Part shown: positions 34,935 through 47,600 of the stretch, piece after piece
How the letters are laid out: every line of letters begins with the position of its first letter
Position numbering within the stretch: the stretch's first letter is position 1
NCBI GenBank assembly: GCA_013397845.1
Contig: VZTG01001067.1
Coordinates: 310,001 to 374,000, forward strand
From: Melanocharis versteri
Taxonomy: Eukaryota; Chordata; Aves; Passeriformes; Melanocharitidae
Reading direction: 5' to 3'
Length of the DNA stretch: 64,000 nt
Made by a program: the position numbers and the translations under genes
The notes under the pieces: model-generated
Seen by the model: only the letters and a program-made list of their open reading frames with translations
Databases searched by the model: none
What the model was told of the DNA's origin: nothing

Positions 34935-36118
34935 CCTGCTCTGAGAGATTATTAATGAATTTAATTTGATTCAAGTTTCTTGAAGACTTGAGACAAGTTA
35001 TATATGAGAACTGGGAGGGGAAGAGTTAACATGATGAAAGGGTGACCTCCTCTTACATTGCCAAAGTGCCTGTCATCAAATAGGCCATCTCTGTGAGGAG
35101 GGGCTGGCTGTCAGCTTTCTTCTTTCAGTGAAGTCTGGAGTGGGAAGTCTTTTTTATTTTTTCCCTGCTATTAGTAAACATTTCTATCATAGATATATTA
35201 TGTACACATAATGCTGAGGTAATGGGATGAGACAATACGCTGCTTTCTCCCTCTTTTGCCCCTACTTTCCCCTCCACCTCCAAGGCCTTTGACTTCCAAA
35301 ATACTATGTTAGCTTTTGTCCTTGGTATTAAGTCCGAGAACAGGAAGTATAGATTTTATTCCTTTAAGGTTCTGTGGCTACTTTTCTGTGCGAGAATGAA
35401 TGGACCAGATGAAATTAGTTTAGAGTTCCCCTTTTTCCCCATTGTTGCTTGGCTTAACAGGCTGTTTAAGTTCCAGCTTTACATGACCTTGACAATATGC
35501 TTAATTTGCAAAAGACTTTCAGGAATACACATTGGTTAGTTGAATATTGCTCACTTGGATAATGAATTAATACAATGTTAAGCAGTAATGAAAGCTGGAA
35601 TTTTCTGTTAAAATGAGACATACCATCCAGATGTCAGGATTATTGGGAATCCATTATAATAATTTTACAGTAATTCACTAGTATGTGGTATTGTATGTAT
35701 AGGCCTTATTTGACAGGTGACTTCATAAAACTGCACAGAAGTGTCAATATGCATGTCCATGTTTTTGATGTTTATAAAAGTGACATAGCTTTCATACCCA
35801 AAAGTGTGATACTGAATAACATGTGTATGACTAGCAATAGTCTTGATGGAAAGGAAGGTTATTTTAGTAATGAGAGCAGCAAAAAAAATCCCAGGAAAAG
35901 TGTAGTCAAAATCTCTGGAATGCACAGTTGTTTTGATTAATAGAAATTTCCACTGCAAATACTGTCGTTCTTACAATTTGGAATTAGATTTTTTTTTTTA
36001 ACTTCTGTATCGTTAAAGAAGGGAAACATTTTTGGAAAAAATATGTAAATTAATCCCAAAGTCTTACGTGTATTTAAATGTACCATTCCTAATAAAATCA
36101 AACCTTTTTCTGGCTTAT
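34935..36118 (+). other. SRSF5A: SRSF5A 3'UTR with poly(A) signal
   Basis: About 1.18 kb of 3'UTR ends at a canonical AATAAA (36091-36096). A cleavage zone and a strongly GT-rich downstream element (GTTTTTGTTTAATTGTTGTTG from about 36124) follow. This is the clearest poly(A) site in the window. Confidence 0.8.
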
Positions 36119-36999
36119 TTTGCGTTTTTGTTTAATTGTTGTTGCTGTTGCTCACTTCATACAACTTTCTGACATGATCACAAAGAAATTTATTTGAAGG
36201 CATAGCTGTATGGAAGCAAGAAAATGTAAACTGGAAACCAGTAATGATGTAAATGACCAGACGCTGATAACTGGATGACAGGATAGGATTTTGCTGTCAT
36301 GGCCAGCAGTGGCAGTTTGAATAGATGGCAAAAGGATTCTTTCTGCAGTCCTTGCAAACAGGTTTGTGCGATACCTTCTGGTCTGCCAGTTCAGCAGAGG
36401 AACCAACAACCAAATGGCCACAGGTGCTGGAGTCTTCCTGTAGGTAAATTCATTTGTCACTTTTGAAATACTGTACTGGAGATTCTTACATTGCCCACAC
36501 AACTTGAGTGCATATAAGGCTTCAAGGCTGACACCCTTTATAGAGCCAAGTTACTGGTGACCCTGCTCATGGCAGGGGTTAGGAACTGGATGATTTTTAG
36601 GGTCTCTTCCTACCCAGACGATTTCATTCTTTGCATGTTTGGCATGATACGATCTGTATACACTAGCACTTCAGAAGGAACACATAAGAAATTACTTTGC
36701 AGAGGAATCTTACTAGATAGGACTGTTGGGAAAGGTGGAGTATGCTCAGCTGTGTTAAATGTCAGTGTTGCTGGCTTTGGTAATTTTGTTAGGCTACCCA
36801 AGAAAACTCCACAAAATGTCCACTGCCTCGCCTAGGACCTTTGAGATTGGCAAGTGCAGTATCAGAGACCTTGAATGCTTCTGACGACAGCATGCTTATC
36901 TTGCAAAGTATTTAAATACAGAGCTTATGTAGATCTCATTTATTTTATTGATTCTGGATTCTTTCTTGTACAACATCATTTCCCTTTCATAAGTTTCCA
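36119..36999. other. Intergenic, no gene seen
   Basis: A minus-strand open frame of 116 codons (36152-36502) shows no family resemblance, no splice context and no promoter. I read it as chance. Confidence 0.55.
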
Positions 37000-37345
37000 T
37001 TGATTCAGTCAGCAGTGACAACAGTCAGACGAATATGCCTGGTCAGTTCCCGAGCAGCAGCCCCTGGCCAGCTTTCCCCATGGTTTCTATACTGAGCATG
37101 GTGCCATGTGGTGCGGGATATCCCTCTGGTCAGCAGTTTTGGCTGTGTCCCCTCCCAGCTTCTCATGCCTCCCAGCCTCCTTGCTGGTAAGACATGAGAA
37201 GCTGAAAAGTCCTTGATAAACACTACTTTGCAATAACTGAAAAATGTCACTGTGTTATCAACATTATTCTCATCCTACATCCAAAACACAGCACTGTACC
37301 AGTAACTAGGAAGAAAACTATTCTAGCTGAAACTAGAACAACTAT
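37000..37345 (+). mobile_element. Avian LTR-type repeat fragment
   Basis: The text around 37090-37345 (GGTGCCATGTGGTGCGGGAT, CCTCTGGTCAG, GGCTGTGTCCCCTCCCAGCT, ATCCAAAACACAGCACTGTACC) follows a repeat seen widely in bird genomes as the long terminal repeat of an endogenous retrovirus. It looks like a lone, diverged LTR portion. No internal viral genes adjoin it. Family assignment is from memory of the repeat and not from a search. Confidence 0.55.
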
Positions 37346-40300
37346 TAATGTATTTCTGAAACCTAATTATTTTAAAGATAGAATATTTTTAGACTTGTCT
37401 TGGAACAAATTATTTACCCATATCAGGTGCCTTACTTCCAACTTTACAGAGTACAGGAATGTAAGCTCCACTTAAGGAGAACCATAAACAGGCTTCTTTA
37501 ATGTAGTAAAGTCCTATCTTACACAGCAGCGTGTTCCAACATCTGAGGCTTTCCGTGAGAAAAATGGGAATCATCCCTTCCAACTGGTAGAAAGCTTCTG
37601 CTCTCAGAAGGTTAGAAGCAAAGCTGAAAGGAACAGAGCTCTGGAAGTCATGACGCATCTGCAGGTATATGTCATTACTTTGCTAACCTGATCCTTGAGA
37701 ACCATTTTCACAGATTTCTCAGCAAATGGAGGCAACGTAAGACAATAGAAACGTTACATTTATATTAGAGTCAAAGGTTCCACTTGTCCCTTGGGGGTGC
37801 AACTGGGCAATAGGGCTCAGGTTGTTTAGCAGACTGCTGCTGGCGAGACAAGCCACCATCCATCCCTGTGTCTCCCCCTTGTCTTACACCAGTTCTGATG
37901 CTCATCTCATTCTCCAGAAGCCAGTTCAATGACATCACAAAAAGTAGGTTCTCTGGGTCTCCTGCAGTACTGCTTTTTCCAGCATTCTCTGGGAGGGAAG
38001 AAGTGGAGCTATGGCCTGGGGTGTGACTCTCCCGCTATCCTTCTGTTTGCTTCCCTCGCAAACACAACTATCAAATTTTCTCTAAGTTTATCCTCCCATC
38101 TGTTCTCAAAGTAGACAGTCTTCAAACAGAACTTCGTCACTCTGCTCCTGTCTAGCATTTCTCAAGCTTCTCTTACCACAGGACATTTTCCTCCTAGGGG
38201 AAGGAAGCCTTATCCTACAGCACGCAACTGCTTGCAGCACAAGGCATGCCTGGAAGCTGAGCACTGCAATTAGTTGCATTTCAGCAACTGGCTGCATCAC
38301 CTCCCAAAAACAAGAGCATATTTTCTGTGATGTTTATGGCACTTCTTTATTATTAATTACATTTTTGTCAGTTTAACACACGGCTTTTCATCCAAGGATA
38401 TCGCAGTGGTTTGTGAAGATAAACTTTACTGTACTTGGCCACATCACATCTCTCCTTTATTGATGAGAAAACGAAAGCAAGTGTTGTGCGTGCTCACCTG
38501 TGGTTGCCAAACAAGGAGGTGAGGAGGAGGAGGAGGAGGAGGAAGGTTCCCGCCAGGAAGGCCAGGATTCCTCACGGAGCAGGTTCGGCTCTGGCTCGTG
38601 CCATCTACTGGCTGTCCTAGCACCGCTGCTCCTGGAGCCGAGAACGGGCTGAGAAGGGTGTGGGTTGCGCTCCGGGGAGAAAACGTTGTTCTTTCAAAAC
38701 CGCGGTGAAGGAGCAACGTGATAGCGAGTAGGAAGAAGTGCCCCAGGATCTGCACCCGCAGCGCTCTGCCCCTGCTCCAGCAAAGGGTCGAGGGCAGTGA
38801 GTGCCGCAGGCGGAATTACTCCCCTCTGCCAGCTCCTCCTGCCGCACCCCGACCTGAGAGCTAACTGCTGTACAGCTCCTAAGTGGAGCTAGTCTTCTTA
38901 CAAGGGTTTTGGAAGTGTGTTATTTCCCGTCTGTTTCCTGCATTCCCACTCCATAGCCATTGCTTGCTGGCTGACTAAATGCTCTGTGTGTCCAGTACCT
39001 GAGGGCACGTTTCCCATTTTACCTGCCCTGCAATCAGTTCCCCCTCCACCTGCTCTCTTTGCAAACCTGCTGGAGAGTTGTTAGCCTTTCACCCTGGGTG
39101 ATTTACTAGGACAGAAACGCTGTTTAGCCAACAGTTATACCTGGCAGAGGGCTCCATGCATGCCAGCTTAAAGGAGGGAATACAGCAGAAGCATAAGGGA
39201 ACCATTCAGGCCTTAGAGTCAGCACCAAGAGGAAAGTGCAAGGGTTAACAGGCTGGGGTTAGAAACAAGGCTAAATTATATGCTGTACTGAAATACTGGC
39301 TAATGGCAACTCTGTCTGGGTAGTCTCAAGATGTTCAAAGGACATTCACTGCTATTGATTTGCTGGGCCTAAGACTGCGAGGGAGTGATGAGAGAGGGAA
39401 GAATGTATGGCAAACCTTGTTTTTCAAGATTAATGAAGCACTTAAAATAAGATAGAGTTTCACTGGTAATGGATGATACTCCTGTGTAGCATGATGGCTT
39501 TTTTCCTGTAACCAGGGATGAATGTGGTCTTTCCCTGTTCTCTCCTTTTCCACTCTAGAAATCTCTTGTGCTTTGTGGGCATTTAGCAGTGACAAGTTGA
39601 GCTGGAAAGATCCAGATCAATATGCTTAGGGCAGATGTTTGGGTTTAGACCAAGAATTTCTCTCTGTATGTGTGTATGTAGGTGTAATACATCACTGGAG
39701 ACCCTGAGATCAGGTTCAGCAGGGTCCTACACACATGCTGGACTTGTTTTACCCAACAGCCAGCTCTCTGGTGTTCTAAGGCAACTGATTTCTCCTCGAT
39801 CAGAGTCCCATGGTTATTACTTTGTGGTTCATAGAGGTAGGATGCTGCAGGACACTCTTTTAAAGGAAGTGAGCACCCATTGGTATAGCTGAATTTAAAA
39901 TCTGAAAAGACTCTCAGTCTAGAGACTTGAAAACAGAAGTACCCTAAACTGTTGTTAAAATTTGAGCCAGATTTTAGTCGGGGGACAGAGTGGCAGTGGT
40001 GCAGCATATGCTGGCACAGCAATGACAAGAAGGAGGCGTTAGGAAAACATACACAGTAAAAGAAAGAAACCAGATGAAGTCTTTGCATTCACATCTACAG
40101 CTGAAGGAATAAGTCCTCAAACTCGGTGAATGACATTATGGATGTAAGCCCCATGGTGACTTCTGGTTGGGATTTTCCAAGTGCCTCAGGCTATCAGGAG
40201 TCCAGGCCAGCAGCATTCCAGCTACCGGACAGAGCTCTCTCTCCAAAGCAGACTGTGCTTGGGCCATGGGCAATCCGTCCTTCTGCTGGTACTGACTGTC

Positions 40301-40990
40301 AGACAATCAGTATCTGGCCTCTCTAGACAGCCTATCCTTTTCATGCCTCTGGCCAAAGATGGAATTTACCAGAGCTGGACTTAAACACCACATCTAGTCC
40401 TTCAGTCTGAAGTGTTGGTATTGGTTGCGCTTGGCTTTGTCCCTTCTGCGTATTTTTTCCAGTAAAGCTTCAGGTCACACGGGCTGTTTAACAAAAAGTA
40501 TAGGAAAGCAGCTCTGCTGTCTCTTACACATAAGGCCATTGCTGTGTTCCCTGTACCACTGCCAGTTCCTGTGAATGCCTTAACTGAAAAGTGATGTGCT
40601 CAAAAACCCCCTAGTTTTCCTACACGTTTGAAAAGTTTCCCTGTTTTTTTCTTTCAAATTGTCACAGCCTGTTCCTAGCACTGTGCAAGAACCATTACTG
40701 ATCATGTAGACTGGTCTTCCAGGTTTGCCCAAAATGCTTGCTGCAAGATTTCTGCCCACACTTGCCCTCAGTTTGTTTCAGTCTGCTTTATCTTTCCCCG
40801 GTTCTGGCACCTGGATGGTCTAAAATCCACATCTGCTTATTGCACACACTCTCTTGAATGTCCTTTAGTCCAGTAGCTTGTATCTCTTATCTGCGAGCAC
40901 CAAAATTATCGCACTATGCTGTATTTCCCAGCGAGAATCGATGACACTCAGTATATTTCGGGACCCCAAATCTCACCGCAAACACCTCAA
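37346..40990. other. Intergenic, with moderately CpG-rich patch
   Basis: No gene is recognised. A (GAG)n microsatellite at 38521-38543 sits at the edge of a moderately CpG-rich patch (about 38540-38850) that could be a minor promoter or enhancer. No exon could be tied to it. Confidence 0.5.
38521..38543. repeat. (GAG)n microsatellite
   Basis: About seven perfect GAG units. Confidence 0.85.
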
Positions 40991-41089
40991 AACCTGCGAG
41001 TGAATTTCCTTACCTCTGCTAAGACCTCACAAACCTGTGCGGTGCACTTTCCTACCCTCCTACAAGTGTCTCCGCTGCCCGAACAACAG

Positions 41090-41640
41090 CGAACAGCTGT
41101 GCCTGGAAAAGGAGCGTGCGGAGAGCGGGTTACGCGTGTGCTTACGGCGAAGCTGTGCTGTGACGCAGCACTCAGGGCTGCCTCGGGCTGGGCTCTAGAG
41201 CTGCCCACGCGCTTCTCCACCGTGACGGTGCAGCTCAGGCGGCAGCGGGGATCGCCCGGCACGCCGGCAGCGCGATCCCAGCGGGAAGCGCCATCGCCGC
41301 TTCCCGCGGGGCGGCTCACGGGAGCCGAGCGGGCCCCGCGCGGCCCCGGCCCGCCAGGCGGCGCTGTGGCACCGCCTCACGGAAACCGCTCTCCTGGAAA
41401 CTCGCAAAGGCGCCTCCAGATCGCCTCCAAATCGCCTNACACTTGAGCACTGGGAGCTCTGTCCTCGCCCCCCGTGCGGGTTTCACCTGCCGGGGGAGCG
41501 GGAGGAAAAGGTGGAGGAGGAGCGGTGCCGGGAGCCGGGGGGGAGGCTCAAAAATCAACCATGGAGGTGAGCCACGCGCAGGTCTCCCGAAGGACCTGTT
41601 AGCTGGAAGCCACGTCTGTGTGTGCAGATAATCTGGGTCC
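41090..41640 (+). promoter_or_regulatory. CpG-island promoter of an unidentified gene
   Basis: High G+C and CpG density with sharp edges; a single N lies at 41438. The downstream edge has a GGAG/GAGGAG-rich 5'UTR-like stretch leading to a Kozak-matching ATG and a consensus donor, so transcription is likely towards +. No divergent gene was found on the left. Confidence 0.6.
41440..41566 (+). CDS. Candidate first exon of an unidentified gene (Met-Glu then donor)
   Basis: ATG at 41561 in an ACCATGG context is followed by one GAG codon and the donor GTGAGC at 41567. The coding part would be just Met-Glu, phase 0. The next coding exon should therefore start in phase 0. The unassigned exon at 58177 starts in a different phase, so at least one more exon would be needed between them if they belong together. 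The 5' limit is arbitrary. I do not recognise the gene. Confidence 0.4.
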
Positions 41641-44600
41641 CATCATTTTGACTCCCTGGCACTTCCTCGAGCCCTTGGAAGTCTCTTCGTCATGACGGCC
41701 ACCGCGAGAATTGCTCGGAAGGGCTGCGGACCTGTTTCTCCAGCCCAGTGGTGGTCCCAGGGTAGCTCCCCCGATCCTCACAACATCTTCCGAGCGGCAC
41801 AGACTGACAGCTTCCCCAAGGGCCCGAGCTGCCCACCTGTGTGAGCTCTGGCAGGGTGAGGGAGGGGAGATGGAGAGGTTGAATTAAGATCCAGCCACCC
41901 AGGAAACCTACACAGGCTAATCTTGAGAGGAGAGTGGTTACAAAGGCTTAGAAGAAGCGTGAGCTAACAAATGCTTCTCTTCTGCACTAGATTGAGAAAC
42001 AAAACTGTCTGCTGAGGAAGCCACCACCCCCATCCTCCTCCTCCTCCCTCCCCACGTGTGCCCACAGGAGCTGCCCAGAACTGGGGCTGCACCCTTCTGC
42101 TGTGGCCTGTTTCTAGACAGAATTAGGTGTACACTGAATATTGCCACTCCTCCAAAGGACTCTGGTGACAAAGAGGCTTCAGGAAATAACTTCTGGCTTG
42201 GTCTGGAGAAAATTCCTTGTTGTCTAGGCGTGACTTCTGAGCAGAATGGTTTTCTGCTATGTTTTACCACCTAGTGCCTACAACAGGGCTATTATTCCTG
42301 TAGGCTGTCCTGCAGGCTGGCTGGGGGCTCTTCTCTGGATGTGCCTTTCCCTTGTGCACCCGAGACCTCTGGCCCTAACCAAGCAAACTCCTCAAGGCAG
42401 CCTTTCCACACGCCAGTCCTCTGCCAAAGTCAGGGCTCCACAGAGGCTACCCCAAGACAACATCCACTGCTCCTGGAGAAGGGGTTCAGGTCTTCTTTAC
42501 CATCAAGTCTTTTTACTTCAAGGGAACTCAGCTGGCTCTCTTGGTTCACCCTTGATACTTGGAAGCAGAATCAGGGTCTGTAAAGTTTCAAGACCCAATC
42601 CCCGTGCTTGAGAGCTTGAGGCCAGAACAGCCAGACTCCAAACTCATGGAGGAGTGAATCAGCTCCCAGACCTTCTGGACCCCTGCTCCAGCAGCGTGGC
42701 AGCAAGGTGGTTAGGTGCTTAATTGTCTTGTGGTCCAGAGAGGAAGGCAGAGCTCTGGCCTTGGGTTTCCTTGATCCCACTTGTCTCTCAGGAGTCCAGC
42801 ATGTGCTGCCTTGCCCTTTCTGGTACCTGCTGCATTGAACAGCAGGGAAGACAGAAAGTTAATGATCTTCCTGTTGGCCCAAATTCCCATGGGCATTACT
42901 TCGCCAGGATTTGGAAAACCTTGGGCAAAAAACATGGGTAATTTTCAACAGTCTCCATTTCATCTGGCTTCACAGACTTGGTTGCTTTCTCCTCAGCTTA
43001 CCAGTGATGCCATCCACTCTGAGTTCAGTTCTCAAGAACAGCACTGGCAGAACTGGCAACACTCTCGCTCTTCCTACAGTACGTTGCCAATGCACCTCCA
43101 TCTTCCATGTGCCGTCATCCAACATGCACACGGCATCACTGGCTAACAGCCCCCTCCCCGGCTCCTGGGATGAGGGCACCTGAGCCTCAGATCATGCAGA
43201 AGAGCTCCTCTTCACATCCCATCCTCTCTACCCTCGGTTTACTTGTTTACCTTTTTACTCCAAGAAGCATGTTCAGGTCATTTTCAGCTCCAAGTCCTCC
43301 AAGAATAAGTACCACAGTCAAAAGGTAATGTTTGGGAATATTGTCCCAGGATATTCAAACAAACACTTTCCACCATTTCATTTACTGAGAAAACCCTCCA
43401 CAGTGGAAAGCTTTTCTGGTCTTCAGTATCTCTGGGACTTTTAGCATCCTCTTAGGGTGAGACTGTCACTGCGGCTTGCCCCACTTTTCCTTTGAGGGAC
43501 AGGTAAAGAGGGCAGGGGAAGTGTTGGCTTGCAGCAGGGTGGGAAGGAGCTGCCTGCACTTCAAAGCTCCTGAGGCTGTCCGCAGGCAGGAAGGGCTGTC
43601 AGTGACGCTGGGGCGTGAGGCAAGCCCGCCACAAGGAAATGGCGAGGCCGATGGGATGTGAAAGCTGTGACTGTGTCAAAGGCAGGATGGAAATGTAGGG
43701 GCAGCCCTATTTTTAGCAGCTTCTTGCAGAACTTTGCTAGAGCTTGCTGGAGTCAGTGGCTGCTTCCTCTTTCCTTTATGTAAGCAGCGCTGACGAGGTC
43801 CAGATCTGTTTTTATTTAGCCACTCACACAACAGTATTGACTGAAAGGTCCCTCCAGCCCCTTGGACACAGATCACCCATGGTCAGAGAGTCTTAGGTAA
43901 GGAGAAGAGAAAGCAAATCACACATCCCTGTCTCAATTTTAGGGCTGTGAGAGGTGGAAACCGATGCTGAGGCTGTGGAACGTGACTCTTAGTCACATCA
44001 GCGGGGGATTTTGCAATGTGGAGGGTGCAGGGGGCAGGGCATGCAGCATGCAAGCAAAACTGAAGTGCTTTTTGAGGGCCTTTGGTTGAACTTCTCCAGC
44101 TGCAAGACCAGGGTATCATTGCCCTGCAACCATCACCCTCCTCCTCCAGTTCAGCCTCCTCGTGTGCTCAAGGTGTGTGGAGGTGGAAGGGTTTAACGCA
44201 CCTCAGATTAGCATGGGGCACTCTGGAGAGCAGTAGGCTGACATGAGAGTCCTCTGCCTGCTTCCTTTTAATGTTTGTCAGTACTAAATGTCTCCTACGC
44301 CTGCTGTAGGCAAATGCATGGGGGAGAGACCATTCCTAAGCCAGATGAGAGAGAAGATGAGGCAGCAAAGTAGAGGAGCAGCCATGGGAAAGAAGCAACA
44401 GCTAAGATACGACTTTTCTGAACAGGCTGTAACCACCAAAACATGTTACAGACTGGCTCCAGTTGCCAGGGGTTCAGATGAGTTTGTCTTGCAGTGTTCA
44501 GTTTAGGAACAGGTTGGGAAGGACAGTGTCCAGGCCTAGGCACCCAGAAGCCCACTGCTGGTCTCAGCAGACCTGGCCCCCCACCTTATTGTCAGAGAGG

Positions 44601-47600
44601 AATGAGATCACTGCAGGGATGGGAGAAAAGCACATTCTGAGCCAAACCAGATACAGTTCTGGGGCATTTCCAGAGCAAACTCTTCCAAAGCCTGGCAGTA
44701 GTGAGGAGTAGCAATGGGATGAGCAGATGAAAGTCATGCTTACTCTGGCTATAAAGCTTGATGTGTCTAATAGGCAACACAAACCCTGTCCCATGCTTGA
44801 GTCTCCCTGCTAATAATCTTTCAATACCACACATTTAACACAACTCCCAGAAACCTAGAGCTCCTCAGAGCCTCTCAAGTGTTTCTGCAAGACTCTGCTT
44901 TGTATCTCATATTTCAAACTGTCCTTCATCCCCATGGAAGATGCATCCATTATCTATAGAGGCTATTCTTAAGCTGGATTGATTAAGACAGCCTATGCAA
45001 TTCTTGAGTGAGAGATGTGGGTGGAGAAATGCTTTGTAGTATGGCAATTTTATTGAGAAATGAGGAGTGCTTTATAGGAAGGTAGTGAGGAGAGCAGGTC
45101 GCGGCCAGTGCATTGCTGTCCGAGGGAATGTGCTGGAAGGTCACTGTGGCCTCTAGATGGCAGCCCTATTGCTTCCCCCAATATGCTGAGAGACAGAAAC
45201 GCCTTCCTTTCAAAAATGGGGCATAAACACAGGCCTAACACTCTGTACTTCCGACCCAAGCCTACGGGCAGTCAAGACTGCGTTCAAACGAACTCTTTTG
45301 GGTTTTTTCTCTCTGGAAATCAGAGCGATAGCAGCTCCACTGGGCCTCACACTTGCACACGCTTGGTTTGTGCTCTGCCTGACGCACTGGCAGCTCTCCT
45401 GGGGGGAGAGCCAGAGTCTCCTCAGCTCATTGTACTTGACCTCTGAGGATATAGGGCTGTGAACCTAACAAGAATCTAAACCCCACCTTGCCAAAGCTAC
45501 CTGTACAGTAAATTGCTTTAATTGTTTCAATAAAAAACTACAGCCAAGCATTTAATGGCTCACAGCTGCTGCGATTCTCTGTGATTCCATTTTAAGGTCT
45601 GAATGCTTCTCTTCTTTTTGAAGCATGGGGACAAAAAGGGAGAGTTAACATCACTAACACTGACAGACATATCTTCATGCTCTCCCTATTTTAGATGAGA
45701 AAAAACCCAGCCTTTTGAAGGAGAAGGGTCATAAATATTTCCTTATGAGAGATGTTGGCAGTGGAAATCACGGTAATGTACGAAGCTGGCTATTAGCAGA
45801 AAATGTTAATAAATTGTCTTTCTGATTAAAAGTTACTTAGTTAACTTACTTGGAAATACCCAATTTCTGTATTTCCTGAAAACTCATGATCATCACTTCT
45901 TGCCTCCTCATAACACCCTGAGAGCTGAGTGCTGTATTATAAAAGGGGAGTGAGACTGTTACCCGGACTTGAAAGGTGTTCAGTACCTAGAAATGGGGAC
46001 TGGGGCATAGTTGCCCAACCTGCACTGACATCAAAAGGCAGCAGGAGCAATGCCCTCTTGAAATCCAATTAGACACTATGACAGCATCTTCAAGTACCTT
46101 GATACCTGCAGCACTACTCCTCAGACAATTCATGGGAAGTGTGTGCCAAAACCCTGCACGAACAAAGTGTACAAACAAGGCAGATAACATCCACAGGGTA
46201 CAGAAATGTGACATTTTTTAATTGATAGTTTGAGAAGGTGATAATAAGATAGGAAGAATGTCCTCTTGGTGCGTAATTCTCTTGTGTTGGTGCCTGGTAC
46301 AAGTGACGGGCCTGGAAGTAGAGCAGGGCTGAGGCAGTTTTCTCCAGGGCCAACAAAGCTGGGGGGCTCAGGAATGCATTTCTCACGTTACAGGAAGTTC
46401 TCAGATCACAGGCTTGTCAGAGGTGGATATATTTTGCCCAGTGCCAAGAAGTAGCATAAAGGAGAATAAATATATAAGAAAAAGGGGAAACAACTTTTAA
46501 GATGTTTTTTTAGTTTGGTTGTTCAGGGGGTTTATTCTGCTTTAATAAAGCAAAAGAAAATTTGCAAGAAATTTATGGTCTGATTTGAATCCTACTAATG
46601 CTCATGGAAATCCCTTTAGTGAATACTGGAACAGGTCCAAGAAAAGCAGGTTATTATTCCCTTAACTTCTATTCATCCATAATGTTCCCTTCTGCATGCA
46701 GTTTTGTTAAATCTTGCCAGTAGATTTAATGTGAGCCTCATCAGCAATGGACCCGGATAAGACACTGAGATCAGCTGCCTCTTAACTCAGAGCCAGTCTT
46801 CCCAGGACAGTGGTGGTAAAGGAGGATGCCTTGACTACATGGCAGGTAGCTGTAACCTTGGCTGGAGCATCCTGGTAGGATCTCTTATGGTAAGAACCAG
46901 CTGAGAGGTATGTGACTTCTCTCTGTCTTGCACTGAACTGCTCTGCCAGCTGGGTGGTTTTAGCACAGCAACAACAGAACAGCCCAATAAAATGGTTTGG
47001 TTGTTGTCAAAAAGTGCAAAATAAGACCTCTTTGGAATACACAGAGAATGGACCAGAAAATGGCCTTATGTTGCCAGGACTAGAACAAGGCCAGGCACCT
47101 GGAAGCAAGTCTGGGAGACTGGAGATGAGAGGAAGCAAGTTCCAATCCCAGCTCTACCAAAGACTGGGTGCTCTTTTTAATGTGCCATTGCAACAAAAGA
47201 GTTCAATGAGAAAACTCAGCTCTTGTTTCATTGCCCTAGGGACAGAGGAATGCTTTTGGGGAGTTTTGCACTTGCATCACTCTACACCTGTGCTGTCCTC
47301 AGCAAACCTGTTTGAGTTTGCAAAGCCAAGAGGAGTACCGTGCAAGAGGAGTACTCCATGCCTGCAGTACTTGTGCTGCTGGTAAGGACATAATTTCTAC
47401 ATGGATCAGGATCTTCTCTGCTGTTTGGAGAGTAAGTCTGTGTATGGAAGAGCGGGTATGAATGGCGATTTTGGGCTTGAATCTAAGACTGAACCTTCAG
47501 TTACCCATATAAATATCTATCAACACTTGGGAATTCACGTTGAAGGTTACACCTACAGTACCTCCACCCATATTTAAAGGTTGGAAATATAATTTGGGAT

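Noticed and set aside
40916..41446. 176-codon plus-strand open frame entering the second CpG island
   Set aside because: It crosses an N, has low-complexity Arg/Pro/Gly composition, and has no splice or homology support.
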